Assembly (NCBI RefSeq): GCF_004000845.1
Contig: NZ_BIMA01000081.1
Location: 1 to 33,097, forward strand
Direction: 5' to 3'
Source: Paenibacillus koleovorans NBRC 103111
GTDB lineage: Bacteria; Bacillota; Bacilli; Paenibacillales; NBRC-103111
DNA length: 33,097 bases
Below are positions 22,684 to 30,648 of this stretch, piece by piece (positions within the stretch are counted from its first letter, which is position 1; each line of letters begins with the position of its first letter). The notes under the pieces are model-generated. The model was not told the DNA's origin, did not search any database, and saw only the letters and a list, made by a program, of their open reading frames with translations. A program made the position numbers and the translations under genes.

Positions 22684-24764
22684 GATACACACTCCTCAAT
22701 GGTCTGCAAGCGCTGGCGCACGTAATACACCGTCTTGATGCCTTTCACCCATGCGTAAATGTAGAGACGGGCAAGACGCTCGGTCGTCCACTGGTCGGTC
22801 ACGTACAACGTCATCGAGATCCCTTGATCGATATGCTTCTGAGCGGCCGCATACATATCGATCATCCGGAATTGGTCGATATCGTAAGCTTCCTTGTACA
22901 GCGACACATTGTCGTTGTTCAGGAACGGCATCGGATAAATCGTGCGGCTGTCGGCGTAATCGCGAATCTCGACCTTCTCCGTACAAGGGGCCATGGATGC
23001 CGTGCTGTTGCGGATATAGGAAATGCTCCCCGTCGGCGCAATAGCCAACCGGTAAGAGTTGAACAGGCCGTGCTCCATCACTTGTTCCTTCAAACTAACC
23101 CACATCTCGCGGGTAATGAGCGGAACATGCCCCAATGCCTTCAAGACTTCGTCAGACAAGGCGTCCTCGGATTTAGAGACATAGGTGTCAAAATACGTGC
23201 CGTTCGCATAATCGCTCTGCTCGTAACCATGGAACGTCTCTCCTTTTTCCCTGGCAATCTTCATCGAAGACTGCAGCGAATAATAATTGAGCGCCTCCAT
23301 GAACTTGTCGACGAACGCAATGGACTCCGGCGAACCGTATAAGAGTCCTTGCGATACCAAGTGGCCGTGCAAATTCATGACGCCGAGCCCGACCGAGTGC
23401 ATGCAGCGATTCGCCTTGGCTACAGAAGGCACGTTCCGGATATCGGTCATCGTCGACACGTTGGTCAGCAGGCGCATGGCTGTCTCGATCAACTGCTCGA
23501 AATTCGCGTCCCGCGTTGCTTTATGGATATCTACAGAGCCCAGGTTGCAAGAAACGTCCAGGCCATAGTCGTTTTCGGTGCCATGGTTGTTGATGATGCT
23601 TGTTTCTTGCACTTGCAGAATTTCCGTACACAGGTTGGACATCTTCACGCGTCCCAGGTTGCGAAGCGCATGGCTCTCGTTCACGTGGTCGTCGAACACC
23701 TCGAACGGATAACCGGACTCGAACTGCGCCTTCTTGACTTCCGTGTACAATTTGCGAGCGTTGATTCGTTTGATCTTGCGAATGTTAGGATTATCAAGCA
23801 ACTCATAGTACATGCTGCTGATGCTGATCTCGGACATCCGTTTGCCGTATTCCTTGTAGATGTCGTACGGGCTGAAGAGCACCATGTCTTTGTCCCGCTT
23901 CATGAGCTCGAAGAAGATGCTAGGGACAATGATGCCGGTCGATAGCGTCGCCAAACGGATCTTGTCGTCGGCGTTCGGTTTCTTGGCGGAGATGAAGTTC
24001 TCGATGTCGGCGTGGAAAATGTTCAAATAGATCACGCCGGAGCCGTTGCGTTGGCCGAGTTGGTTCGAATACGAGAACGAATTCTCCAGCAGCTTGGCTA
24101 CCGGCATAACGCCGCTCGCGCGGTTGAGAATGCCCTTGATCGGATCGCCGAGCGGACGCAGGTCGGTGACATTGACGCCAACGCCCCCGCCCAGGCGCGA
24201 CAGCTCCAGGCAGTAGCCGATATTCTCGGCGATGCTGTTCATCGAATCGTCCATCGTCAGCTTGAAGCAGCTGACCAATTCCCCGCGGGCCATCTTGCCG
24301 CTGTTCAGCGCAGTTGGCGTAGCCGGCTGATACGCCGACATCATCGCCTCAACCGCTCGCTCGGCCAGCTGCTCGTCCCCTTGAGCCAGATACAAAGCCG
24401 TGATGACGATCCGATCCTCGTACTTCTCGAGAATTTCCTCGCCGTCACGGCTCTTCATCGCGTAGCTCTCGTAAAATTTGCTGGCGCTCATAAACGAAGG
24501 GAAGCGGAATTTGTAGGCATACGCTTTCTCATACAACCCTTTGATGAACTCCATCTTGTACTGCTGGATAAATTCGGGTTCATAGTAGCCTTCATCTACC
24601 AGGTAGCGGATCTTCTCTTCCGTGTCGATAAAGTAGCGGAGCTTCACGTTCACATGCTCCAGGAAATAGCGTCGCGTCGCCTCTTTATCTTTGATCAGAT
24701 CAAGCTTCCCCGTCCGGTTGTATTGATTCAATACTTCATTATTCAGCTTCAAATAAGACTTCAT
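22671..24764 (-). CDS. nrdE: class Ib ribonucleotide reductase alpha subunit NrdE
   Basis: This 697-residue catalytic subunit reduces ribonucleoside diphosphates. Visible family features: SAYQPATPTALNSGK, GELVSCFKL (active-site Cys), LSRLGGGVGVNVTDLR, NLCTEILQ with a second active Cys, APTGSISYIRNSTASMAP, and a C-terminal C-x-x-C (ECVSCSI) that receives electrons from NrdH. There is no N-terminal ATP-cone, as expected for class Ib. ATG at 24764 has GGAG at 8 nt; the in-frame upstream ATG at 24788 is inside nrdI without a site. It overlaps nrdI by 4 bp. Confidence 0.97.
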   Translation of the reverse strand: MKSYLKLNNEVLNQYNRTGKLDLIKDKEATRRYFLEHVNVKLRYFIDTEEKIRYLVDEGYYEPEFIQQYKMEFIKGLYEKAYAYKFRFPSFMSASKFYESYAMKSRDGEEILEKYEDRIVITALYLAQGDEQLAERAVEAMMSAYQPATPTALNSGKMARGELVSCFKLTMDDSMNSIAENIGYCLELSRLGGGVGVNVTDLRPLGDPIKGILNRASGVMPVAKLLENSFSYSNQLGQRNGSGVIYLNIFHADIENFISAKKPNADDKIRLATLSTGIIVPSIFFELMKRDKDMVLFSPYDIYKEYGKRMSEISISSMYYELLDNPNIRKIKRINARKLYTEVKKAQFESGYPFEVFDDHVNESHALRNLGRVKMSNLCTEILQVQETSIINNHGTENDYGLDVSCNLGSVDIHKATRDANFEQLIETAMRLLTNVSTMTDIRNVPSVAKANRCMHSVGLGVMNLHGHLVSQGLLYGSPESIAFVDKFMEALNYYSLQSSMKIAREKGETFHGYEQSDYANGTYFDTYVSKSEDALSDEVLKALGHVPLITREMWVSLKEQVMEHGLFNSYRLAIAPTGSISYIRNSTASMAPCTEKVEIRDYADSRTIYPMPFLNNDNVSLYKEAYDIDQFRMIDMYAAAQKHIDQGISMTLYVTDQWTTERLARLYIYAWVKGIKTVYYVRQRLQTIEECVSCSI

Positions 24765-25132
24765 CCAACGAGCTCCTCTCGAAAACATTGCTCATAATAC
24801 TGATGGATCGCCTCATAGTCCTCCGAGAAGCCGCGCATGTCGACTTTGCGCACCAATGGGATTTGCCACTGCTGCGAAATCGCATCGCCGGCCTTGCCGA
24901 AGACTTGATGGCCGAAATTGCTGTTGCCGCTTACGATGACGCCTCGGCAATGTGCACCGTTCCGATCCAAGAATTGTCTGACCTTCTGGGGAATTTCGCC
25001 CAGTCCATCTGTGTAGGTGAAGAGCAGGAACGGCTCCTCCAGCGTCACATCCGCCTCGATCTCCACGGCGGGCAGCTGCAGCCGGTTTACGATATAACGG
25101 ACATTTCCGGTTCGGCTGGCGTATGCGATCAT
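24761..25132 (-). CDS. nrdI: NrdI flavodoxin-like protein
   Basis: This 123-residue FMN protein activates the manganese centre of NrdF. The FMN phosphate loop is seen at YASRTGNVRYIV (residues 4-15), followed by FLLFTYTDGLGEIP and VSGNSNFGHQVFGKAGD, both typical of NrdI. It overlaps nrdH and nrdE by 4 bp each (ATGA junctions). Confidence 0.95.
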   Translation of the reverse strand: MIAYASRTGNVRYIVNRLQLPAVEIEADVTLEEPFLLFTYTDGLGEIPQKVRQFLDRNGAHCRGVIVSGNSNFGHQVFGKAGDAISQQWQIPLVRKVDMRGFSEDYEAIHQYYEQCFREELVG

Positions 25133-25353
25133 ACGGCCATCCGCTCCATCTGTTTAACCATCTCGTTCGGATCGAATATGTATTGGCCGTCGACTTCCAT
25201 CACCGGTACACTCATCACGCCGGCTTCTACAAGTCTATCATGCGCCGCAGCATCATGGTCGATGTTCACGATCTCAACCTCCAGGCCGGAGCGTTGCACC
25301 TCCGACTTGATCCACAGGCATTTCGGGCAAATCGTCTTGGTATACAGCTTCAT
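25129..25353 (-). CDS. nrdH: NrdH glutaredoxin-like redoxin
   Basis: This 74-residue redoxin passes electrons from thioredoxin reductase to NrdE. The active site is C9-P-K-C12; many NrdH proteins have CVQC or CMQC, so CPKC is a variant closer to glutaredoxin CPxC. The SVPVMEVDG segment with cis-Pro and the short length fit the family. GGAGGAAC lies 4-11 nt before the ATG. It is the first recognised gene of the nrdHIEF operon, read from a promoter about 230 bp upstream through a structured leader. Confidence 0.94.
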   Translation of the reverse strand: MKLYTKTICPKCLWIKSEVQRSGLEVEIVNIDHDAAAHDRLVEAGVMSVPVMEVDGQYIFDPNEMVKQMERMAV

Positions 25354-25368
25354 TAGTAGTTCCTCCAG

Positions 25369-25530
25369 TCATATGTGTAAGTCCGAAATTGAAAAAATAC
25401 CCTCGACTCCAAGGGTGTGTCGAACGAAGAGCGGCTGGATTGCGGCAGCAGCAAGCCGACGCGAAAGCGCCACCATGTTGCCGGACAGCTCGTCCTGTTC
25501 GTTCCACTCCTCAACCCCGGTGAAATGCAA
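25369..25530 (-). CDS. possible short ORF in the nrdHIEF leader
   Basis: A 53-codon frame (TTG at 25530, or ATG at 25476 giving 35 codons: MVALSRRLAAAAIQPLF...) ends 15 bp before nrdH. Codon third positions are GC-rich like those of neighbouring genes, and the translation looks protein-like (EEWNEQDELSGNMVALSRR at its N-terminal side). No family is recognised, and the start sites have no clear ribosome binding site. The same bases carry a terminator-like hairpin, so the stretch may instead be a structured leader RNA. Confidence 0.3.
   Translation of the reverse strand: MHFTGVEEWNEQDELSGNMVALSRRLAAAAIQPLFVRHTLGVEGIFSISDLHI
25392..25416 (-). terminator. terminator-like hairpin in the nrdHIEF leader
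   Basis: On the minus strand ACCCTT (25416-25411) pairs with GAGGGT (25404-25399) around a 6-nt loop, then A and six T (25397-25392). It lies downstream of the promoter and 39 nt before the nrdH ATG, where it would act as an attenuator. The stem is short and includes a G-T wobble. Confidence 0.45.
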
Positions 25531-25586
25531 TCGTCGTTTCGGTCGGGCACCGAACCGAAGCTAGTATGTAAATTTGGAATAAACCG

Positions 25587-25615
25587 ATTGTAGCACAATG
25601 CGAACCACATTCCAA
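25587..25615 (-). promoter_or_regulatory. nrdHIEF promoter with palindrome over the -10
   Basis: On the minus strand TTGGAA (25610-25615), 17-bp spacer, TACAAT (25587-25592) form a good promoter with a start near 25580. ATTGT-AGC-ACAAT (25587-25599) is a perfect 5-3-5 palindrome covering the -10, a candidate operator. NrdR boxes of the standard form were not found; the best fit (25616-25631) matches at only about 10 of 16 positions. Confidence 0.5.
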
Positions 25616-25709
25616 GATACAGTATATAACCGTTGAATTTGTTCCGAATAGACGCAAGATGTTGATTTCCTTATGCAGAGCCGAATAATGATTTGTCTAG
25701 TATGCAAGC

Positions 25710-25778
25710 CATAGAAATAAACTATATCAAGCTATAGAAATTGTGTATTTCCTGATATCAAGTCAAAAACTCTATAAT
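25710..25778 (+). promoter_or_regulatory. metE promoter with tandem LysR-type boxes
   Basis: TATAAT (25773-25778) has no good -35 (TCCTGA at 25750-25755), as expected for an activated promoter. Upstream, two related 17-bp elements start with [C/T]ATAGAAAT: 25710-25726 is the palindrome CATAG-N7-CTATA, 25733-25749 a weaker copy, 23 bp apart. Their centres lie near -67 and -44 from the likely start, the usual places of LysR recognition and activation sites. The first resembles the MtaR/CmhR methionine box of streptococci (TATAG-N7-CTATA). Confidence 0.6.
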
Positions 25779-25817
25779 TAAGCCAACTTCCACACCTGAT
25801 AAGGAGCTGTTCGAACC

Positions 25818-28088
25818 ATGCAAACATCCATCATCGGTTTTCCCAGAGTAGGCGCGTTGCGCGAGCTGAAATTCGCCTCCGAAACTTATTTTAAAGGCAA
25901 GCTTTCCTCTGACGAGCTGCTGCGCACAGCGGCCCAGCTACGATCCGCTCACTGGAGCCTGCAGCAAGCTCACGATGTCGACTACATCCCTTCTAACGAT
26001 TTTTCCTTCTACGATACGGTGCTGGACACCGCTTGTTTGTTCAATATTATTCCCGAGCGTTACCACGCGCTTGGACTTGGCGAGCTTGAGACTTACTTTG
26101 TTATGGCGCGGGGGTATCAGGGCGAACAAGGCGACGTGAAGGCGTTGGCGATGAAAAAGTGGTTCAATACGAACTATCACTACATGGTTCCCGAAATCGA
26201 CGATCGTACTGCAATCCGGTTAGCCGGAACGAAGCCGTTCGATGAGTACACGGAAGCCAAACGGCAAGGAATCTCCACCAAACCCGTACTGGTCGGCGCC
26301 TATACGCTGCTCAAGCTAGCCAAGTATGTGGGGGAAAAGACGGCCGAAGACTTCGCGGACTCCGCCATTGATGCATATGGAGCTGCGATCGTAAAACTTG
26401 GCGCACTAGGCGCAGAATGGGTGCAGCTGGACGAACCCGCACTAGTGACCGATCTGTCGGAGTCCGACCTCGCCCTCTTTACGAAGCTCTACACCGGCAT
26501 TCTCGCTTCCAAAGGAAACACCAAGGTACTCGTTCAAACTTATTTCGGAGATGTCCGCAACGGTTACGTCGAGCTGCAAGCTCTCCCCTTCGACGGCATC
26601 GGCATCGATTTTGTCGAAGGCAAACAATCGCTTGAGCTGATCCAGCGGTTCGGCTTCTCGGAGGAGAAAACTTTGTTCGCAGGTATCCTGAACGGCAAGA
26701 ACATCTGGAGGAATCGGTACGCCGACACGCTCGGCCTTATTCAACAATTGCGAGAGCACGCCGGCCGGATCGTCCTAAGCTCCTCCTGCTCGCTTCTCCA
26801 TGTCCCCTACAGCTTGAAGCAGGAAACGAAGCTGCAGCAGGAGCATAAAGCGTACTTGGCGTTCGCGGAAGAGAAGCTGCAGGAATTTACCGAGCTCAAG
26901 TCGATCTTGAGTGTGGCAAACCCGACCTCCCATGCGGAATACGCCCGGAACGAATCGTTATTCAAGGAAGAACGCTTCTCTAGCAATACCGCGGTCCTGG
27001 CTCGGACAGCCGGCCTGACGGATTCCGATTTCACCAGGCTGCCGGCATTCGAGGAGCGGGAAGCGATTCAGAAAGCGAAGTTCGCCCTTCCCCTGCTGCC
27101 GACGACCACAATCGGCTCCTTCCCGCAGACAGCCGAGGTTCGGGCGAATCGATTCGCCTTCAAGAAGGGCTCCATCACGGAGGAGCAATACAAGCAGTTC
27201 AACTTCGAGCGCATCGCCGAATGTGTCGCCAGGCAGGAAGCGATCGGGCTCGACGTCCTCGTCCACGGCGAATACGAGCGCAACGACATGGTCGAATACT
27301 TCGGCGAATGCCTGGACGGGTTCTTGTTTACGGAGAACGCCTGGGTACAATCGTACGGCACCCGATGCGTGAAGCCTCCGATCGTCTGGGGCGATATTAG
27401 CCGCTCCAAACCGATGACCGTCGAATATTCCGCTTATGCCAAAAGTTTGACGAGTAAGCCGATCAAAGGCATGCTTACCGGTCCGGTAACGATTCTGAAC
27501 TGGTCCTTCCCTCGCGAGGATATCAGCTTGCGCGACAGCGCCTACCAGATCGCGCTGGCGATCCGGGAAGAGGTGCTCGATCTGGAGGCGAACGGCATTG
27601 AGATTATCCAGATCGACGAAGCCGCGCTGCGGGAAAAGCTGCCTCTGCGCCGGTCGGATTGGCAGTCCGACTACCTGAACTGGGCGATTCCGGCTTTCCG
27701 GCTCGTGCATAGCGGCGTCCAGTCTCATACGCAAATTCATACGCATATGTGCTACAGCCAGTTCAGCGACATTATTCGCGATATCGACGCCATGGACGCC
27801 GATGTCATCACGTTCGAAGCTTCCCGCTCGGACCTCGCGATCATCGACGCGATCAACGAATGCGGCTTCCAGACGGAAGTAGGACCCGGCGTCTACGACA
27901 TCCATTCGCCTCGCATTCCGAGCGTCGGCGAGCTGAAGGACGGACTGCATCGCATGCTGGACAAGATCGACGCGGCCAAGCTGTGGGTCAACCCGGATTG
28001 CGGCCTGAAAACTCGCGGCGAGACTGAGACTTGGGCGAGCCTGGAGCATCTTGTCCAGGCTGCGCAAGAAGTCAGGCAATCGCTCTAA
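25818..28088 (+). CDS. metE: cobalamin-independent methionine synthase MetE
   Basis: This 756-residue enzyme transfers a methyl group from 5-methyltetrahydropteroyltri-glutamate to homocysteine to make methionine. The zinc ligands align exactly with E. coli MetE (two residues later): H643 and C645 in HTHMCYSQF, E667 in ITFEASRSD and C728 in NPDCGLKTR. The N-terminal duplicated barrel begins with TSIIGFPRVGALRELKFA; the C-terminal barrel starts near LPTTTIGSFPQT (about 425). AAGGAGCTG precedes the ATG. It is divergent from nrdHIEF and convergent with a LysR regulator that probably activates it. No S-box, T-box or cobalamin riboswitch was seen in the leader. Confidence 0.97.
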   Translation: MQTSIIGFPRVGALRELKFASETYFKGKLSSDELLRTAAQLRSAHWSLQQAHDVDYIPSNDFSFYDTVLDTACLFNIIPERYHALGLGELETYFVMARGYQGEQGDVKALAMKKWFNTNYHYMVPEIDDRTAIRLAGTKPFDEYTEAKRQGISTKPVLVGAYTLLKLAKYVGEKTAEDFADSAIDAYGAAIVKLGALGAEWVQLDEPALVTDLSESDLALFTKLYTGILASKGNTKVLVQTYFGDVRNGYVELQALPFDGIGIDFVEGKQSLELIQRFGFSEEKTLFAGILNGKNIWRNRYADTLGLIQQLREHAGRIVLSSSCSLLHVPYSLKQETKLQQEHKAYLAFAEEKLQEFTELKSILSVANPTSHAEYARNESLFKEERFSSNTAVLARTAGLTDSDFTRLPAFEEREAIQKAKFALPLLPTTTIGSFPQTAEVRANRFAFKKGSITEEQYKQFNFERIAECVARQEAIGLDVLVHGEYERNDMVEYFGECLDGFLFTENAWVQSYGTRCVKPPIVWGDISRSKPMTVEYSAYAKSLTSKPIKGMLTGPVTILNWSFPREDISLRDSAYQIALAIREEVLDLEANGIEIIQIDEAALREKLPLRRSDWQSDYLNWAIPAFRLVHSGVQSHTQIHTHMCYSQFSDIIRDIDAMDADVITFEASRSDLAIIDAINECGFQTEVGPGVYDIHSPRIPSVGELKDGLHRMLDKIDAAKLWVNPDCGLKTRGETETWASLEHLVQAAQEVRQSL

Positions 28089-28097
28089 TAGAAGTGA

Positions 28098-28131
28098 CAA
28101 GGGGATGGACTCATTGTAGTCCATCCCCTTG
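28098..28131. terminator. 14-bp perfect hairpin between metE and lysR
   Basis: CAAGGGGATGGACT (28098-28111) pairs perfectly with AGTCCATCCCCTTG (28118-28131), loop of 6 nt. The lysR stop codon begins in this loop. No T-tract follows on either strand, so it may be a weak terminator, an RNA 3' end protector or a block to convergent transcription. Confidence 0.6.
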
Positions 28132-29052
28132 CTCTATAATCGGATAGCCGAAATCGGCTATTATAGTTTTGAGCTTGTGGACATAGGTTGTCGCCAGCTG
28201 GCTCAGATGCAGCTTTTTCCCCGTCACATAACCGATCGTCATCTTCTCGTCCGTACGGAGTCGCACGGAACGAATTTGGGTGCCGTTCAAATCCTCGTTC
28301 AGCACGCCCGAGCTGATCGTGTACCCGTTCAACCCGATCAACAGATTGAACAATGTGGCGCGGTCGCTCACCAATATTTTTTTCCGAACCGTTCTCGTAC
28401 TAAGAATCTCTTCGGAGAAGTAAAAGGAGTTATGCTCCCCTTGCTCGAAAGCGAGACACGGAAAAGGATCCAAGTCCTCGATCTCGAGCTGCTGCTTGCC
28501 GGCGAGCGGGTGATCGGTGCTGATGAAGACGTGCGGCTCTGCTACGAACAGCGGGTGAAATTGCAGGTCGTTCTCCCGCAGCAATTTCTGAATCACCTTG
28601 CGGTTGAATTCAGTGAGATAGATGATCCCTACCTCGCTACGCATATTGCGCACGTCGTCGAATATTTCATAGGTCCGGGTTTCGCGCAGCGTGCACTCGT
28701 ACTCGTCGACGTTCAACTCCTTGAGCAGGCTGACGAACGCTTGCACGGCAAAGGCGTAATGCTGGGTCGATATAGAGAATAGCTTCTTGGACGGCTTCAG
28801 GTTCATGTAGCGCTGCTCGAGCAGCTCGGCCTGCTCTACCACCTGACGCGCATACGACAAAAACTCGGCTCCGTCGCTCGACAACACGATCCCCTTCGAC
28901 GTTCGCAGGAAAATCTCGATGCCGACCTCTTGCTCTATCTCCTTCACCGCGCTGGACAAGCTGGGCTGGGAAATGAACAATCGTTTCGCCGCTTCGCTGA
29001 TCGAGCCGCAGCTAACGATCGTCAGAACATATTTTAACTGCTGTAAGGTCAT
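28111..29052 (-). CDS. LysR family regulator, MtaR/CmhR-like
   Basis: This 313-residue LysR-type regulator has an N-terminal winged helix-turn-helix (MTLQQLKYVLTIVSCGSISEAAKRLFISQPSLSSAVKEIEQEVG) and a periplasmic-binding-protein-like effector domain (about 90-300). The sequence resembles the MtaR/CmhR/MetR regulators of methionine and cysteine genes. It is convergent with metE, whose promoter has matching ATAG-N7-CTAT boxes, so regulation of metE is the best guess; homocysteine or O-acetyl-serine type ligands would be expected from relatives. The length and start are standard for the family. Confidence 0.88.
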   Translation of the reverse strand: MTLQQLKYVLTIVSCGSISEAAKRLFISQPSLSSAVKEIEQEVGIEIFLRTSKGIVLSSDGAEFLSYARQVVEQAELLEQRYMNLKPSKKLFSISTQHYAFAVQAFVSLLKELNVDEYECTLRETRTYEIFDDVRNMRSEVGIIYLTEFNRKVIQKLLRENDLQFHPLFVAEPHVFISTDHPLAGKQQLEIEDLDPFPCLAFEQGEHNSFYFSEEILSTRTVRKKILVSDRATLFNLLIGLNGYTISSGVLNEDLNGTQIRSVRLRTDEKMTIGYVTGKKLHLSQLATTYVHKLKTIIADFGYPIIEQGDGLQ

Positions 29053-29130
29053 TCGGAAAACTCCTCCATTTTCGTTTCATTTTCCCCTGATAAAAGTTTA
29101 CATGACGCCATTCCGCCAGTCAAAAAAGGG

Positions 29131-29226
29131 ACCGTCCGGGCAGACGGTATCGGATGTATTCACCGTTGCGGTGAGCGACACCGGCTTGTGATCGGCTGCC
29201 AAATCGTATCGGTGTCATTGCTGCGC
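29131..29226. other. cluster of hairpins upstream of lysR and CBO0543 gene
   Basis: Three inverted repeats lie next to each other: ACCGTC (29131-29136)/GACGGT (29143-29148), CACCG (29161-29165)/CGGTG (29169-29173), and GACACCG (29177-29183)/CGGTGTC (29220-29226). They are in the 288-bp gap between divergent genes. This could be an untranslated leader, a small RNA or operator sites; no known RNA family was recognised and there is no terminal T-tract on the plus strand. Confidence 0.35.
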
Positions 29227-29340
29227 CCATACTTTATCGGAAGGCTTGATTCGACTTGTTATAGGGATTTATTTTCGAGCTGTTAAACAAACAGAAAATG
29301 GAAATGATAGTGGATAATACTAATCCGGGTGGAGTTTATC

Positions 29341-29862
29341 ATGCACTTGACGCTTGCTTTGTTTACCATTCTTTGCGTCTGGCAGACGGGGGCTTGGAGG
29401 GACTGGAGAAAGTATCATCATACGATGATGTATTTTGCCCTCGGGAACCTGACCTACAACTTTCTGACGGCGAATTATTTCCTATGGAAAATGATTCCCG
29501 ATGTTCTGCCAAATCATAGCCTTACAGAAATGGTCTATACGTTTGTCGTGTTTCCGGCTTCGGCGTTAATGTTCCTCTACAGGTATCCTGCGGACTCGAA
29601 ACAGAAGCTATGGCATTACGTCAAGTGGATTGGCATCTATATAGTAGCGGAATGGTTCTTCACCACGAACGGCCGAATGTCGTACCAGCACGGATGGAGC
29701 CTGATGTGGTCCGCCCTGTTCGACGTGACGATGTTCCCGATGCTGCGGCTGCAATACAAGCGTCCTTTAGTTGCTTATATATTTTCCGTCGCCATGTGCG
29801 TGTTCTGGCTCTGGCTATTCGAAGTCCCGGTAGACGTCCCTATCGAGCAAAGAGGCGGCTGA
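29341..29862 (+). CDS. CBO0543 family membrane protein
   Basis: This 173-residue protein has four or five hydrophobic spans and the aromatic-rich pattern typical of the CBO0543 family of bacilli and clostridia (WRDWRKYHHTMMYFALGNLTYNFLT, EWFFTTNGRMSYQHGWSLMWSALFDVTMFPMLR). The function of the family is not known. ATG at 29341 has GGAG upstream; the GTG at 29329 overlaps this site. It stands alone between the LysR gene and the convergent SDR gene (29868), six bases from its end. Confidence 0.8.
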   Translation: MHLTLALFTILCVWQTGAWRDWRKYHHTMMYFALGNLTYNFLTANYFLWKMIPDVLPNHSLTEMVYTFVVFPASALMFLYRYPADSKQKLWHYVKWIGIYIVAEWFFTTNGRMSYQHGWSLMWSALFDVTMFPMLRLQYKRPLVAYIFSVAMCVFWLWLFEVPVDVPIEQRGG

Positions 29863-29867
29863 TACAC

Positions 29868-30605
29868 TCACAATGCGGTCGGCCGAATCATCAGCTCGCT
29901 GACAAGCGTGTCGTCCGGCTCATTGATCGCGAATGCGATCGCTCTAGCGATGCTGGCCGGCAAAATGCCTTTGCCGCTCAAATGGCTGGCGAACGTCTGC
30001 ACCTCCGGGCTCGTGATGGTGCTGAACAGCTCGGTATTCGTCAGGCCCGGCGAGATCAATGTGGCTCGGATGCTCGAGCTTGCCGACTCCTCCAAGCGAA
30101 GCCCTTCCGTGATCGCTCGTACCGCGAATTTCGTCGCCGCATAGACGGCGGAGGTGGCGGATACTTGGTAGCCCGAAGTGGAAGACAAGTTGATGATGTG
30201 CCCGGACTGCTGCTCCCGCATGATCGGCAACACCGCGGCGATCCCATAGAGTACGCCCTTGATGTTCACGTCGATCATTTGCTCCCATTCACTCACTCGC
30301 AGCTCGTTCAATCTGGAGCTCGGCATCACGCCTGCATTGTTCACCCACACATCCACCCGGCCATAAGCCTGGAGCGCGAACTGCGCCAATTGCTGCATCG
30401 CTTCGATGGAGACGACATCCGCTTTTACAGCAACAGCCTCTCCACCATGTTCCTTAATGTCATTAACAATCTCGGCAAGGCGATCTTCTCTTCTCGCAGC
30501 CAACACAACTTTGGCTCCGTGTTGAGCCAACAGCTTTCCCGTGGCTTCCCCGATTCCGCTCGATGCCCCCGTAATGATGACAACTTTATCTCGTATATTC
30601 TCCAC
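29868..30605 (-). CDS. short-chain dehydrogenase/reductase controlled by TetR
   Basis: This 245-residue classical SDR has TGASSGIGEAT, RRED after the second strand (basic residues favour NADPH), NNAGVMPSS, catalytic Ser in LSSTSGYQ and Tyr/Lys in VYAATKFA. It resembles the YdfG-like and clavaldehyde-type reductases. Start is GTG (30605) with GAAGGG about 11 nt away. It is divergent from a TetR regulator with a clear operator at its start site, so it is probably induced by the ligand of that regulator. Confidence 0.9.
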   Translation of the reverse strand: MENIRDKVVIITGASSGIGEATGKLLAQHGAKVVLAARREDRLAEIVNDIKEHGGEAVAVKADVVSIEAMQQLAQFALQAYGRVDVWVNNAGVMPSSRLNELRVSEWEQMIDVNIKGVLYGIAAVLPIMREQQSGHIINLSSTSGYQVSATSAVYAATKFAVRAITEGLRLEESASSSIRATLISPGLTNTELFSTITSPEVQTFASHLSGKGILPASIARAIAFAINEPDDTLVSELMIRPTAL

Positions 30606-30648
30606 GCTCGCTCAGCACCCTTCTTTTTTCAACACGCGTTGATTATTT

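Noticed and set aside
24012-24797. Long frame antisense to nrdE (and similar ones antisense to nrdF, metE and lysR)
   Set aside because: Shadow frames of strongly conserved genes with GC-rich third positions; translations have no family features.
25380-25580. Cobalamin riboswitch or T-box in the nrdHIEF leader
   Set aside because: The conserved cores (B12 box; T-box GGGTGGNACCGCG) are absent; only partial similarities such as GGTGGCGC were seen.
25594-25612. LexA box near the nrdHIEF promoter (GAAT..GTTCG on the minus strand)
   Set aside because: The spacing is one base short of the LexA consensus and a half-site base is wrong.
25616-25817. S-box (SAM) riboswitch upstream of metE
   Set aside because: No S-box core and no terminator hairpin between promoter and metE; the leader is about 30 nt.
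29102-29191. 29-codon ORF over the hairpin cluster
   Set aside because: No ribosome binding site and too short to judge; inverted repeats explain the sequence better.
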